From: Brevibacterium sp. UMB1308A | Lineage (GTDB): Bacteria > Actinomycetota > Actinomycetes > Actinomycetales > Brevibacteriaceae | NCBI RefSeq assembly: GCF_030230605.1 | Contig: NZ_JASPDO010000012.1 | Location: 1-64,000 of the forward strand | DNA: 64,000 nt | Direction: 5' to 3' | Part shown: in pieces, positions 47,736 through 58,787 of the stretch | Numbering within the stretch: position 1 is the first letter of the stretch | Layout: each line of letters opens with the position of its first letter | Notes under the pieces: model-generated | Database searches by the model: none | What the model saw: only the letters and a program-made list of their open reading frames with translations | Told to the model about the DNA's origin: nothing | Translations under genes and position numbers: made by a program

Positions 47736-48659
47736 TCACACTTCGCTGGAGGAACTCGACGGGCTGTCGACTTCCTCCAGGTCGGAAGTCAAGGATTGCG
47801 GGTCCTCGCCTTCTTCGTCGCCCGAGGTGTCAACCACCTCGGTCTGTCGCGTGCGTCCCCGTTCGGAAGGGTCAGCGCGCGGATCCAGGGATACCCACCA
47901 GGTGCCGTCTTTTTTAAACACCTCGGGAGTAATGGGCGTGACGTCGCGGATCTTACACATTGCAGCGGCCACACTTGGCACGCCTAACAGCGATTCGCAA
48001 ATGAGGCGAACGGGTCCACTGATGGAGTCGCTGGAGTGGTCACCGCACATCGACAAGACTTCCGCTGGGCTCACCCAACCACCCCAGGCGCCTGTGACCG
48101 ATTCAAAGTTCACGGTCTGGTCTGGTGGCATCACGGCTGTGAAATACACGGTGTCATAGCGCTTGAGCTGCCATTCGGTGTTGACCCAGCGTAACCACGG
48201 ACGCAACATGTCGGGGCGGAACTCCAAATTGCGAGTTTCCAAAACATCCCCAAACGCCACCTTCTTCTGAAACAGTTTGGCACGCGCGTCACGCACGTAG
48301 GTCACGTCAGTTTCGGTTGCGATTGTTCCTTCAGCGGTCTGCGCAACGAGCACGCCGGTGAGCTCTAAAGCAACGCGGCCGGCGGCCACAAAGTACGCGA
48401 GTGAACGCGTGACATTGGTTTTCCGTAACATTCGCGCACACCGTTCAGGCGCCACTCCGGCCATAGGCAACCAGCGTGAATCCGACGGGCGCACCTGCCC
48501 GCTAGGGAAGTCCCACCGGTTGCGGTCGTCCTGCCCAGGTTCGTCAGCGTTGCGTGTCATGAACATCTGGACGCCGTGTTCCGAATCGCGAATCAGAACG
48601 ATCGCTGAAGCGGGTAGCGGTTGAGGAGGTGTCAGCGCTCGCTCTCCACCTTCAAACAT
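47736..48659 (-). CDS. NUDT19-like Nudix-fold protein with degenerate Nudix box
   Basis: 307 residues. The beginning ASAIVLIRD and WDFPSGQVRPSDS align with the NUDT19/RP2p CoA-diphosphatase subfamily, which has an insertion inside the Nudix box. Where the family has RE..EE, this protein reads AAGRVALELTG: the first Glu is Val and one of the paired Glu is Leu, so metal-dependent hydrolysis is probably lost. The C-terminus is acidic and Ser-rich. It converges on the MBL gene with a 6-bp gap. It could be a binding rather than catalytic protein. Confidence 0.7.
   Translation of the reverse strand: MFEGGERALTPPQPLPASAIVLIRDSEHGVQMFMTRNADEPGQDDRNRWDFPSGQVRPSDSRWLPMAGVAPERCARMLRKTNVTRSLAYFVAAGRVALELTGVLVAQTAEGTIATETDVTYVRDARAKLFQKKVAFGDVLETRNLEFRPDMLRPWLRWVNTEWQLKRYDTVYFTAVMPPDQTVNFESVTGAWGGWVSPAEVLSMCGDHSSDSISGPVRLICESLLGVPSVAAAMCKIRDVTPITPEVFKKDGTWWVSLDPRADPSERGRTRQTEVVDTSGDEEGEDPQSLTSDLEEVDSPSSSSSEV
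47822..47842. repeat. inverted pair of the CCGAGGT dispersed motif
   Basis: CCGAGGTG-TCAAC-CACCTCGG, a perfect 8-bp inverted repeat inside the 3' end of the Nudix-like gene. It is formed by two copies of the window-wide motif in opposite orientation. Confidence 0.7.
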
Positions 48660-48762
48660 GTTCAGGATCTTTGTGAGCCCCTGGGATGCGGGGATCGTGT
48701 GCGAACGGTGTGGCAGTGGATGTCCTTACGTGTGACTTTACGTGTGTAACTCGGCGCGAATC

Positions 48763-49218
48763 CTAGATTCGGACTGTGACCTCAACTTCGACCGAGGTGC
48801 CAAGAGGTAGCGCTGACACCCCCACTGCCGAACGTGCGTGTTGGCCACGCTCGCCGAACACTTCGCCCAACAGTTCGGACGCTCCGTTGATGACACGTGG
48901 CTGCTGGTCGAATCCGGGGGCAGAGGCTACAAACCCCACAACCTTTACCACCTGCTTGACACGGTCCAAGTCGCCCACAACGGACTGGATCGCTGCAAGC
49001 GCGTTGATGGCGCACAGCTTCGCCGCGTCATAACCGGCCTCAACCGTAACTGAGTCCCCCAGTACACCGGGGTTGACCAGTTCACCGCCTACAAACGGCA
49101 ACTGTCCCGAGGTGTACACGTGGTCGCCATCGACCAGGGCTGGAACATACGCACCAGCAGGTGCCGGAACCTCGGGCAGTTCAATGCCGAGTTCCGTAAG
49201 CTTCTCCGCGACTGTCAC
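48763..49218 (-). CDS. RidA/YjgF family protein
   Basis: 151 residues, GTG start, an Rv3678c-type RidA protein. Core strand HVYTSGQLPFVGGELV and C-terminal region GQHARSAVGVSALPLG keep the conserved Arg that binds the imine/carboxylate. Expected to be a trimeric reactive-enamine deaminase, or a relative without that activity. Its start is 2 bp from the DUF4177 stop, so the two are cotranscribed. Confidence 0.92.
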   Translation of the reverse strand: MTVAEKLTELGIELPEVPAPAGAYVPALVDGDHVYTSGQLPFVGGELVNPGVLGDSVTVEAGYDAAKLCAINALAAIQSVVGDLDRVKQVVKVVGFVASAPGFDQQPRVINGASELLGEVFGERGQHARSAVGVSALPLGTSVEVEVTVRI

Positions 49219-49220
49219 TG

Positions 49221-49382
49221 TTAGCCCTCCTGCTTAGGACGCTTGAAGTACGCGACCAGTCCCTGACCGTCGGGACCGGGTACAACCTGGACCAGTTCGT
49301 AACCATCTTCGCCCCACATGTCCAAGATCTGCTTGGTGTTGTGGATCAGAAGAGGAGCAGTTACGTATTCCCACTTTTGCAT
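49221..49382 (-). CDS. DUF4177 small protein
   Basis: 53 residues: starts MQKWEYVTAPLLIHN and ends VAYFKRPKQEG. It has the short beta-alpha-beta pattern of DUF4177 (WEY at the start, LN..G.EGWELV-like WGEDGYELVQVVPG in the middle). AAAGG stands 7 nt before the ATG. The same small gene stands beside ridA in mycobacteria (Rv3678A). Function unknown. Confidence 0.85.
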   Translation of the reverse strand: MQKWEYVTAPLLIHNTKQILDMWGEDGYELVQVVPGPDGQGLVAYFKRPKQEG

Positions 49383-49439
49383 GTTGTCACCTTTCATCGC
49401 GCACCCTGCGGTGCGCTCAGTTTGCAGGGTTAAGCGGTC

Positions 49440-51770
49440 CTAGCCGCCGATGGTGTTGACGCCACCGCCACCACCATTGCCGCCGCCTCCGCCGTTATTG
49501 CTGGAGCCACCGCCGCCGTTGTTTCCGCCACCACCGTTCTTAGACGGTTTTTTCTTAGGCTTAGGGGCAGGGGCGTTGTTGCTACCTCCGCCGCCACCGC
49601 TGTTGCCGGAGCCGCCGCCACTGCCACCGCCGGAGCCCATCATGGAACCGGGTGCGCGGAAACCTTCATTACCCTTGGTGTGTTTGATGGCCTTGTTCAT
49701 GTATGCCTGCCACGACGGACCAGAAATGGTTCCACCGTAAACGCGTCCGCGGACTTTACCCTTTGAGTTCTTACGCCAGTCGCGCACACCGTCTGGGTCA
49801 CCTGTCCACACAGCGGTCGACAGGGTAGACGTGAAGCCCAGCAACCATGTGTGACCAACTTCGAAGTTCGTGGTACCGGTTTTGGCACCTGCGGGAGCGC
49901 CGATCCTCAAGCGTGAGGTCGTACCTCCGTTGAAGGTCTGCGACAACGCGTACGCCACTGCTTTAGCTACATCAGGCTCGACTGCCTCGTGGCAGTTGGG
50001 GTCTGGAGCCTTGACGTCTTTGCCTTCTGCGTCCTTAATGCTGTCGATTGGGGACGGCTTGCAGTACGTACCGCCTGAGGCAAACACCGCATATGCGGCA
50101 GCCATGTCGATTGGTGCCACCGGTGTGGTGCCCAGAATCGAAGAAGGCATGGTGGAGATGTAGAGGTTTCGTTCCTTCTTCCAGTTTTCTTGTGGCTCGT
50201 CCAGCGGTTCACCGTTTCCGTACTTGAGCCCCAATGCTTGTGCGGTCTTCATGATTCCGCACATGTTGAGCTGGTTACCCATAGCCGCGTATCCCGTGTT
50301 CACGGATTTCTTGGTGGCTTGGAGTGCAGTCATCGAACTGGATCCCCCACCGTCACCAGCGTTGTTGGGGTTCCATTTACCACCTGCAGCCGGGCAGCCG
50401 TCGTACTTCCACGAACCAGCAGAGTAGGTTCGTTTCGTCGCGTTCACCGTGGTGTTGAGTTTCTTGCCTTCACGTAGCCACTCAGTCAGCACAAAAGGCT
50501 TCCACGTCGAACCCACCTGGAACCCACTCGCACCGTTGTGCTTACGGTCCACGTTGTAGTTCAGCTGTGTGTCGACGTTCTTTTTACCTTCAGCCACGGA
50601 GTAGTTACGGTTCTGGGCCATCGCCAGGACCTTTCCGGTCCCGGGCTCAACCGTCACAATCGAGTGACCTGCGCCCGATGGGTCCCCCACTGGGATCCGT
50701 TTCTTCACGGTGCTATCTGCAGCCTTTTGCATATCCCGGTTGAGCGTCGTCTTGACCGTCAAACCACCTCGGGCAAGGACGTTGGCGCGCTCTTCTTTTG
50801 TCTTACCGAAAACCGGGTCATTTTCAATTACACGCTGCACGTAGTCACAGAAGTAGGCAGCGTCCTTAGCCGCGGCACAACCGTTAGGCGTGTTGTGGAT
50901 TTTCAGTCCCAGTTCAGTTTTGACAGCTTTGTCGTATTCTTCCTGCGAGATGTAGTCGTACTTCAGCATCTGGCCCAGCACAATGTTCCTGCGTTGCAAC
51001 GCACGGTCAGGGAAACGTTCTGGGTTGTATGCTGCCGGGTTCTTCACCACACCAGCCAGCAACGCCGACTGTTCAATGTTGAGGTCTTTAGCTTTAACGC
51101 CCCAGTAGTGGTGAGCGGCAGCTTCCACACCGTACACTCGCGGAGAACCCGAATAGTTGTTGATGTTCAAGTACCGGTTGAGGATTTCAATCTTGGGGTA
51201 CTTCTTTTCAAGCGCGGTCGCCAACTTAATTTCGCGAAGCTTACGCGCATACCCCGCGGCACCGTCTGCTTCTGTTGCTGCTTCCACGCCCTCTGCGTCA
51301 TCTTCCGAGTGAGCATTCTCTGACAGCACGTTCTTCACGTACTGCTGTGTCAGCGTGGAACCACCCTGCTTGGAGTTAGAAAACGTGTTGTGCACCAGCG
51401 CGCGGAAAATACCCTGAAGGTCCACGCCACCGTGCTCGAAGAAGCGTTCGTCTTCCACCGCAACTGTTGCGTCCTGCATGTGTTGCGAAATGTCGTCGAT
51501 GTGGACTTCTTTACGGTTCTGCCAGTAGAAGCTCGCAATGAGTGAGCCGTCGGCAGCCAGCATCTTGGACTGTTCTGCCAGAGGACGTTCTTCCAGCTCT
51601 GCTGGGAGCGAGTTGAAGATATCGGCAGCGTTCTTAGCACCGACCGAGGCGACACCCACTGACGGGATCGCCAAACCGGCACCCACAATCCCAGCGATTG
51701 CACTGACTGCGATGAACTGCAGGAGCAGAGATAAGCGGTTGGGTTTTTTGTTGGACGCAGAAGACACCAT
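49440..51770 (-). CDS. ponA2: bifunctional class A penicillin-binding protein
   Basis: 776 residues from ATG 51770. Cytoplasmic N-terminus, membrane anchor at about 14-36, transglycosylase (GT51) with catalytic Glu106 in VEDERFFEHGG and GGSTLTQQYVKN, then transpeptidase with Ser421 in STWKPF, SVN and KTG (AKTGTTN). The C-terminal about 70 residues are Gly/Asn-rich with a Lys/Pro patch and replace the PASTA domain of mycobacterial PonA2. A TACAAT -10 hexamer ends 6 nt before the ATG and no ribosome site is present, so a leaderless mRNA is likely. Synthesises and crosslinks peptidoglycan outside the membrane. Confidence 0.95.
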   Translation of the reverse strand: MVSSASNKKPNRLSLLLQFIAVSAIAGIVGAGLAIPSVGVASVGAKNAADIFNSLPAELEERPLAEQSKMLAADGSLIASFYWQNRKEVHIDDISQHMQDATVAVEDERFFEHGGVDLQGIFRALVHNTFSNSKQGGSTLTQQYVKNVLSENAHSEDDAEGVEAATEADGAAGYARKLREIKLATALEKKYPKIEILNRYLNINNYSGSPRVYGVEAAAHHYWGVKAKDLNIEQSALLAGVVKNPAAYNPERFPDRALQRRNIVLGQMLKYDYISQEEYDKAVKTELGLKIHNTPNGCAAAKDAAYFCDYVQRVIENDPVFGKTKEERANVLARGGLTVKTTLNRDMQKAADSTVKKRIPVGDPSGAGHSIVTVEPGTGKVLAMAQNRNYSVAEGKKNVDTQLNYNVDRKHNGASGFQVGSTWKPFVLTEWLREGKKLNTTVNATKRTYSAGSWKYDGCPAAGGKWNPNNAGDGGGSSSMTALQATKKSVNTGYAAMGNQLNMCGIMKTAQALGLKYGNGEPLDEPQENWKKERNLYISTMPSSILGTTPVAPIDMAAAYAVFASGGTYCKPSPIDSIKDAEGKDVKAPDPNCHEAVEPDVAKAVAYALSQTFNGGTTSRLRIGAPAGAKTGTTNFEVGHTWLLGFTSTLSTAVWTGDPDGVRDWRKNSKGKVRGRVYGGTISGPSWQAYMNKAIKHTKGNEGFRAPGSMMGSGGGSGGGSGNSGGGGGSNNAPAPKPKKKPSKNGGGGNNGGGGSSNNGGGGGNGGGGGVNTIGG

Positions 51771-51826
51771 GGCAACATTGTACCGATGGCCGCAAGCCAC
51801 AGGTTCAGCAGAAACTGAGTATCCGC

Positions 51827-52723
51827 TCAGGATTCGCGGGTCACGAGCTTCACAAGTGTTACTTCGGGCGGGCAGGCGAATCTCACCGGCGCAAAAATTG
51901 AGAACCCCAGCCCTGCGCTGACGTGAACAGGTACACCTAATCGGGTGAACAGGCCGCGTGCTTCGTCCCGAGGTCGGTCACAGTTGGTGACGGGCGCCCC
52001 GTATCCGGGAATGCGGATCTGGCCGCCGTGGGTGTGGCCTGCGAACACAATGTGGGCTCCCGCGTCGATTAGGGCGTCGACCGAGGCGGAATAGGGTGAG
52101 TGGGTAACGCCCACGTTGAGATCGGCGCCGGGTTGGAAGCTGGGGTGTTGTGCGCTCAAGTGAGCATTGTTCATGTGCGCATCCCCCACGCCCGAGGCGC
52201 GAACTGTCAGACCGTTTGCCTCAACGGTTGCGTTGCGATTGTCCACAAAGTTCCAACCGCGCAACGTCAGTGCCCGGCGCAGGTCGTCAGCGGGCAGATC
52301 CGGTTCACTCTCTTTCACCTCACTGGGCCCCATGAGATACCTGGCCGGGTTCTTCACAGCTGGGCCGTGGAAGTCATTCGACCCAAAAACAAAGATCCCG
52401 GGAAACGCGGTGAGTGGATTCAGCGTATGAATAACGGTTTCGAGCGAGTTGAACCCAAAATTGTCGCCGGTGTTAATCACCAAATCTGGCTGGAGTTGTG
52501 CAAGCGAACGGACCCAGTTGATCTTGTGCTTTTGCCACGGCGCAACGTGCAGGTCACTAATATGCAAAACGCGTAGTGGCCTACTGCCGGGAGGCAGAAC
52601 CGGGCACGTCTGGTGTCGCACAGTAAAAAGGTGCGGCTCAATACACGCGCCCCACACACCAGCTGCGACAGCACCCGTTACCCCCGCACCGGCAATCACG
52701 CGAAGAATCTTCTTTGTGTCCAC
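51827..52723 (-). CDS. metallophosphoesterase, YkuE-like
   Basis: 298 residues with an N-terminal membrane anchor (about 7-27). Calcineurin-like motifs LHISDLHVAPWQ, NTGDNF, GSNDFHG (usually GNHD; here GSND) and FAGHTHGGQIRIPG. The DNA upstream of the GTG has TAGCGT 6 nt before the start. It corresponds to Rv3683, next to ponA2 in mycobacteria. The substrate is unknown, perhaps a lipid or wall-linked phosphate ester. Confidence 0.9.
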   Translation of the reverse strand: MDTKKILRVIAGAGVTGAVAAGVWGACIEPHLFTVRHQTCPVLPPGSRPLRVLHISDLHVAPWQKHKINWVRSLAQLQPDLVINTGDNFGFNSLETVIHTLNPLTAFPGIFVFGSNDFHGPAVKNPARYLMGPSEVKESEPDLPADDLRRALTLRGWNFVDNRNATVEANGLTVRASGVGDAHMNNAHLSAQHPSFQPGADLNVGVTHSPYSASVDALIDAGAHIVFAGHTHGGQIRIPGYGAPVTNCDRPRDEARGLFTRLGVPVHVSAGLGFSIFAPVRFACPPEVTLVKLVTRES

Positions 52724-52774
52724 CCTTTTACGCTACCGTGAAACACACGCTTCCACGACAAGCTCGGCGTGTTC

Positions 52775-53668
52775 TTACACGCGGTGTTCCACATCGAGCT
52801 CAGCCAACCGACGGTTGCGCTGACGGGCGTACCGCTTTTCGCGACTACGGCCAATGAGCCGGCACACCGCATAAATGAGGAAGCTGATGGTCGTGACAAA
52901 CGGACTGATAGGCACCACAGGCGAGCCAAGAGCAATCAGCACACCGCCCACCGAGGACACCGTGGCAAAAACCACTGACAGAACCGGCACCAGGTACGGG
53001 TTCGCAGAAATCTGCGTGGCTGCCGCTGCCGGGGTGACCAACAGCGCCATCACCAGCAACACGCCCACAACCTGCACGCTCAACGCCACAGCCAAACCCA
53101 ACACCAGCATGAAGGTGATCGTCAGAAAGCCGATCGGGACACCTCGGGCGCGGGCGACCTCGGCGTCAATCGAAGCGAAAGCCAACGGACGCCACATCAC
53201 TGCCAAAGCAACAACCACAACAGCGGCACACACCATAAGAACTTTGAGCTGGCCAGGGTTGACCGCCACAATCTGACCGGTAAGCAAGCCGAACTTGTTA
53301 GCCGCCCGGCCCTCATACAGCGCCAAGAACAGGATCCCCAGGCCCAACCCAAACGGCATAAGAACACCAATGATCGAGTTCTTATCAGACGCGCGAACGC
53401 CTCCAGCCCCAATGAGAAACGCGGCGATCAGCGACCCAATAATGGACCCAAACACCACGTCGAAACCCACCAATAGCGCGAATGCTGCACCTGCGAAAGA
53501 CAGTTCCGCAACACCGTGCACAGCAAACGGGATATCGCGGATGATGACGAAGTAGCCCACCAGGCCACCCACCATTCCCAGTACGGCCGAGGCCAGAATG
53601 GAGTTGCGCAGAAGAACCACGAGTTCGCCGTAGTCTTCGAACGTAAAAAGTTGAGTCAACTGTTCCAC
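52775..53668 (-). CDS. znuB: zinc/manganese ABC transporter permease
   Basis: 297 residues, ABC-3 family permease with about eight membrane helices, including the TAAVLSLVGFGLG-like region LAVMWRPLAFASIDAEVARARGVP (cytoplasmic coupling helix, in part ASIDAEVARARG). Overlaps the ATPase gene stop by 1 bp. The C-terminus is basic. Confidence 0.9.
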   Translation of the reverse strand: MEQLTQLFTFEDYGELVVLLRNSILASAVLGMVGGLVGYFVIIRDIPFAVHGVAELSFAGAAFALLVGFDVVFGSIIGSLIAAFLIGAGGVRASDKNSIIGVLMPFGLGLGILFLALYEGRAANKFGLLTGQIVAVNPGQLKVLMVCAAVVVVALAVMWRPLAFASIDAEVARARGVPIGFLTITFMLVLGLAVALSVQVVGVLLVMALLVTPAAAATQISANPYLVPVLSVVFATVSSVGGVLIALGSPVVPISPFVTTISFLIYAVCRLIGRSREKRYARQRNRRLAELDVEHRV

Positions 53669-54498
53669 TACTGTTTGGCGCTTTCTGGTTCCGGGTGATG
53701 GTGCTGTTCATCGCCACCAACAACAACTAAACGTCCGCCTATTTTGAGCACTTCGACCTTGCTGTCGAACAAGTGCGAAAGGGCCTCAGAGTTCATCACT
53801 TCGCTAGGCGTACCCACTAAGAAGTGTCCGCCCACAATGTAGATGATGCGGTCTACGTAGGGAAGAATCGGGTTGATTTCGTGAGTGACAAACAGGATTG
53901 CGGTGTCATTTGCTTTGCGTTCTTTGTCCAGCAACGAGGCAACCAAATGCTGGTGTGGGATGTCCAAACTCAGAAGAGGTTCGTCGCACAGAAGCAAGCG
54001 CGGACTGCTGGCCAACGCGTGCGCCAAACGCAGGCGCTGCATCTCGCCACCGGAAAGGGTGCCTACCGGTGCGTCTGCGTAGTCCCCAGCTCCCACAAGG
54101 TCAAGCAGGTGATCGATACGTTTCTTAAACTTCGACGACGGCAGGCGTAGCCCCCAGCGGTGCCCGTCTACCCCCAGGGCCACGATGTCGCGGGCGCGCA
54201 ACGGTGTAGCCGGGTCAACGGATCGTTGTTGAGGCACATAGCCAATGTCTGGGTCGCCTTTGCGCACGCCGTGGTCGCCCACACGGATCGAGCCACCAGA
54301 CAGTTTGTACTGTCCGAGTAGCACTTTGAGCAGGGAGGTTTTGCCACTGCCGTTTGGCCCTAGAACGGCGATGAACTCCCCCGGCTCTACTTCGAGGTTG
54401 AGGTCATGCCACAGGACGCGCTCGCCAAATTTGAGGAGCCCGTCGCGAATCTCTAAGACAGAGTTTCGCGACGGACTTTCATGCTTATTTGAGGGCAC
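53668..54498 (-). CDS. znuC: zinc/manganese ABC transporter ATPase
   Basis: 276 residues. Walker A GPNGSGKTSLLK, Q-loop YVPQQRSV, signature LSGGEMQRLRLA, Walker B LLLCDEPLLSLD and the switch His in FVTHEINP. Its start lies 14 bp inside the end of the binding-protein gene, so the three genes form one coupled operon. Confidence 0.94.
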   Translation of the reverse strand: MPSNKHESPSRNSVLEIRDGLLKFGERVLWHDLNLEVEPGEFIAVLGPNGSGKTSLLKVLLGQYKLSGGSIRVGDHGVRKGDPDIGYVPQQRSVDPATPLRARDIVALGVDGHRWGLRLPSSKFKKRIDHLLDLVGAGDYADAPVGTLSGGEMQRLRLAHALASSPRLLLCDEPLLSLDIPHQHLVASLLDKERKANDTAILFVTHEINPILPYVDRIIYIVGGHFLVGTPSEVMNSEALSHLFDSKVEVLKIGGRLVVVGGDEQHHHPEPESAKQ

Positions 54499-55624
54499 TG
54501 TTTACTTCATCGACGTAGCCAGAAATCCAGTCGACATAGTTGGAATCTTTGGGCATGGTTTCTGCCATGTCCACGACAGGAATGCCGGCGTCGTCCGCTG
54601 CCTTCTTCAGAGATTCGGCCTGTTCGTTCGTTGCCTGCGTGTTGTAGCCAAGGATGGCAACTTCTTTGTTCTTCAGCTGGTCTTGAGCTTTTTTGAACAC
54701 CAGGGGAGGCGCGTCGTTACCTTCTTCAATCGCCGACAAGAACTCTGGCGGGGTCACTGGTTCGAGCCCCATGTCTTCAAACAGCCACAGTGGGACTGGC
54801 TCAGTTGCGGCCGCCTTTTTGCCTTTGTTCTGTGACTGCGCGTCAGTGATTTTCTTGTTCAGCTCTTCAAGCTTGCCACGCAAGTCGTCAGCGTTCTTTG
54901 TGAACTCGTCTTTGTGCTCAGGCGACTTCTCGCTCATGGTTTCGGCGACTTCGTCAACCAGTTTGATCATGGTAGGCACGGAGTACCACACGTGCTCGTT
55001 AAACGCACCGTGGTCGTGGCCTTCGTGGCTTTCCTCGCCATGCTCGTGGTCGTGACCTTCGTGGCCCTCTTCGCCATGGTCGTGACCTTCGTGGCCTTCT
55101 TCGCCATGCTCATGGTCATGACCTTCGTGGCCATCTTCGCCATGCTCATGGTCGTGGCCCTCGTGACCTTCTTCACCGTGATCGTGGTCGTGACCTTCGT
55201 GGCCCTCTTCGCCATGCTCGTGACCGTGGTCGTGAGGCTCGTTGCCCAGTCCTTCCGAACCAGGGAGGCCGGAGATCGAAACCGCGTCAACCACCTCGGG
55301 CTTGGAGTCAGAAGCCTCCAACAGCGTGGTCATGAAAGCGTCGTAGCCGCCACCGTTTTGCACAACCACATCTGCCTTGGACAGTTTCAGCTGGTCTTGT
55401 GAGGTCGCCTCATAGGAGTGAGGGTCCTTCGACGGGTCGTCAATAATCGGCGTGACATCTACAGCGTCACCGCCAACCGTCTGAGCAATGTCAGCATAGA
55501 CGTTGGTCGATGTCACCACATTGAGCTTGTCTCCACCGGAATCACCAGACTGAGATCCACACGCGGACAAAACGAGGGCACCAGCTGCACAAACGGCAAC
55601 AGAAGCCATGCGAAGCGACTTCAT
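54485..55624 (-). CDS. znuA: zinc-type substrate-binding lipoprotein with very His-rich loop
   Basis: 379 residues. Lipobox LSAC (Cys22) anchors it to the membrane. ZnuA/cluster A-I fold with DPHSYEATSQDQ, EHVWYSVP (metal His after the loop) and the C-terminal GYNTQATNEQ. Residues about 155-230 consist of tandem units EEGHEGHDHEHG, roughly six times, an expanded version of the charged His loop of zinc-binding relatives, which favours Zn over Mn. AAAGG precedes the ATG. No Zur box was identified with confidence. Confidence 0.93.
   Translation of the reverse strand: MKSLRMASVAVCAAGALVLSACGSQSGDSGGDKLNVVTSTNVYADIAQTVGGDAVDVTPIIDDPSKDPHSYEATSQDQLKLSKADVVVQNGGGYDAFMTTLLEASDSKPEVVDAVSISGLPGSEGLGNEPHDHGHEHGEEGHEGHDHDHGEEGHEGHDHEHGEDGHEGHDHEHGEEGHEGHDHGEEGHEGHDHEHGEESHEGHDHGAFNEHVWYSVPTMIKLVDEVAETMSEKSPEHKDEFTKNADDLRGKLEELNKKITDAQSQNKGKKAAATEPVPLWLFEDMGLEPVTPPEFLSAIEEGNDAPPLVFKKAQDQLKNKEVAILGYNTQATNEQAESLKKAADDAGIPVVDMAETMPKDSNYVDWISGYVDEVNSALK
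55005..55245 (-). repeat. tandem repeats encoding the His-rich loop of znuA
   Basis: Imperfect units of 36 bp (some 27 bp) built of GAAGGTCACGACCAC-like sequence on the coding strand. Repeat-copy change here would alter the number of metal-binding His without breaking the frame. Confidence 0.75.
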
Positions 55625-55720
55625 AGAAGACCTTTCTAGCTAAACGAAACAACCAGAAAGTATCTGCGCACCGCAATTATTGACAAATAGTTATATAAGC
55701 ATTTCTCTATGCGTGGGACT

Positions 55721-58047
<2,327 letters not shown>

Positions 58048-58172
58048 ACTTGTTCTTTCTGTGTAATAGGACGACGCTTGCGCAATGGCTCCATTGTAGA
58101 GGAACGCGTGCGTGCCGGATGTGTTCGTGTCACACGTGAGACATGTGACGTTGCCCGAGGTGGCAACCCCAG

Positions 58173-58787
58173 TTATTCGCTTGTGTGTACTTGCGTACGT
58201 CCTTGGAAGGCGCGGCCCAGGGTCACTTCGTCGGCGTATTCGAGATCGCCGCCTACGGGGAGGCCGCTGGCCAGTTTGGAGACGTTGACACCTACGGTGG
58301 AGAGCAGGCGGATCACATATGTTGCGGTCGCTTCGCCTTCGAGGTTGGGGTCGGTTGCGATCACGCACTCTTTGACGTCTCCGGTTTGGAGCCGGGTGAG
58401 TAGCTGTTTAATGCGGAGTTGGTCGGGGCCAATTCCCGCCATGGGGTCGATGGCCCCACCGAGCACGTGGTACAGCCCGCGGTATTCGCGGGTACGTTCA
58501 ATTGCGACGACGTCTTTCGCTTCTTCTACCACGCAGATCACGCTCTGGTCGCGGCGCGTGTCTTGGCAGATTGCGCATTTTTCGCCTTCGGCTACGTTTC
58601 CGCAGATTTCACAGAAGTTGACGCGTCGTTTGACTTCAGTGAGTGCGCTGGCCAGTTTTTCGACCTGCTGAGCGGGTGATTGCAGGATGTGGAAGGCCAG
58701 CCGTTGCGCGGATTTTGGTCCGATTCCTGGTAGTTTTCCCAGTTCGTCGACGAGGTCGGCGAGGGCACCGTCGTAGATGGCACTCAT
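58173..58787 (-). CDS. recR: recombination mediator RecR
   Basis: 204 residues, complete: helix-hairpin-helix [18 protein letters not shown], four-Cys zinc finger [16 protein letters not shown], Toprim domain with [12 protein letters not shown] and [15 protein letters not shown]. The ATG overlaps the dnaX stop by 4 bp. Works with RecF/RecO loading RecA on gaps. Confidence 0.96.
   Translation of the reverse strand: MSAIYDGALADLVDELGKLPGIGPKSAQRLAFHILQSPAQQVEKLASALTEVKRRVNFCEICGNVAEGEKCAICQDTRRDQSVICVVEEAKDVVAIERTREYRGLYHVLGGAIDPMAGIGPDQLRIKQLLTRLQTGDVKECVIATDPNLEGEATATYVIRLLSTVGVNVSKLASGLPVGGDLEYADEVTLGRAFQGRTQVHTSE

Noticed and set aside
55660..55710. Possible Zur box upstream of znuA
   Set aside because: The AT-rich stretch has only weak dyad symmetry and does not match the TGAAAATCATTTTCA-like consensus well enough.
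58048..58368. 107-residue N-terminal extension of aspartate kinase
   Set aside because: Arg-rich with no family similarity; the GTG at 58047 gives the normal N-terminus, and the extension would overlap recR.
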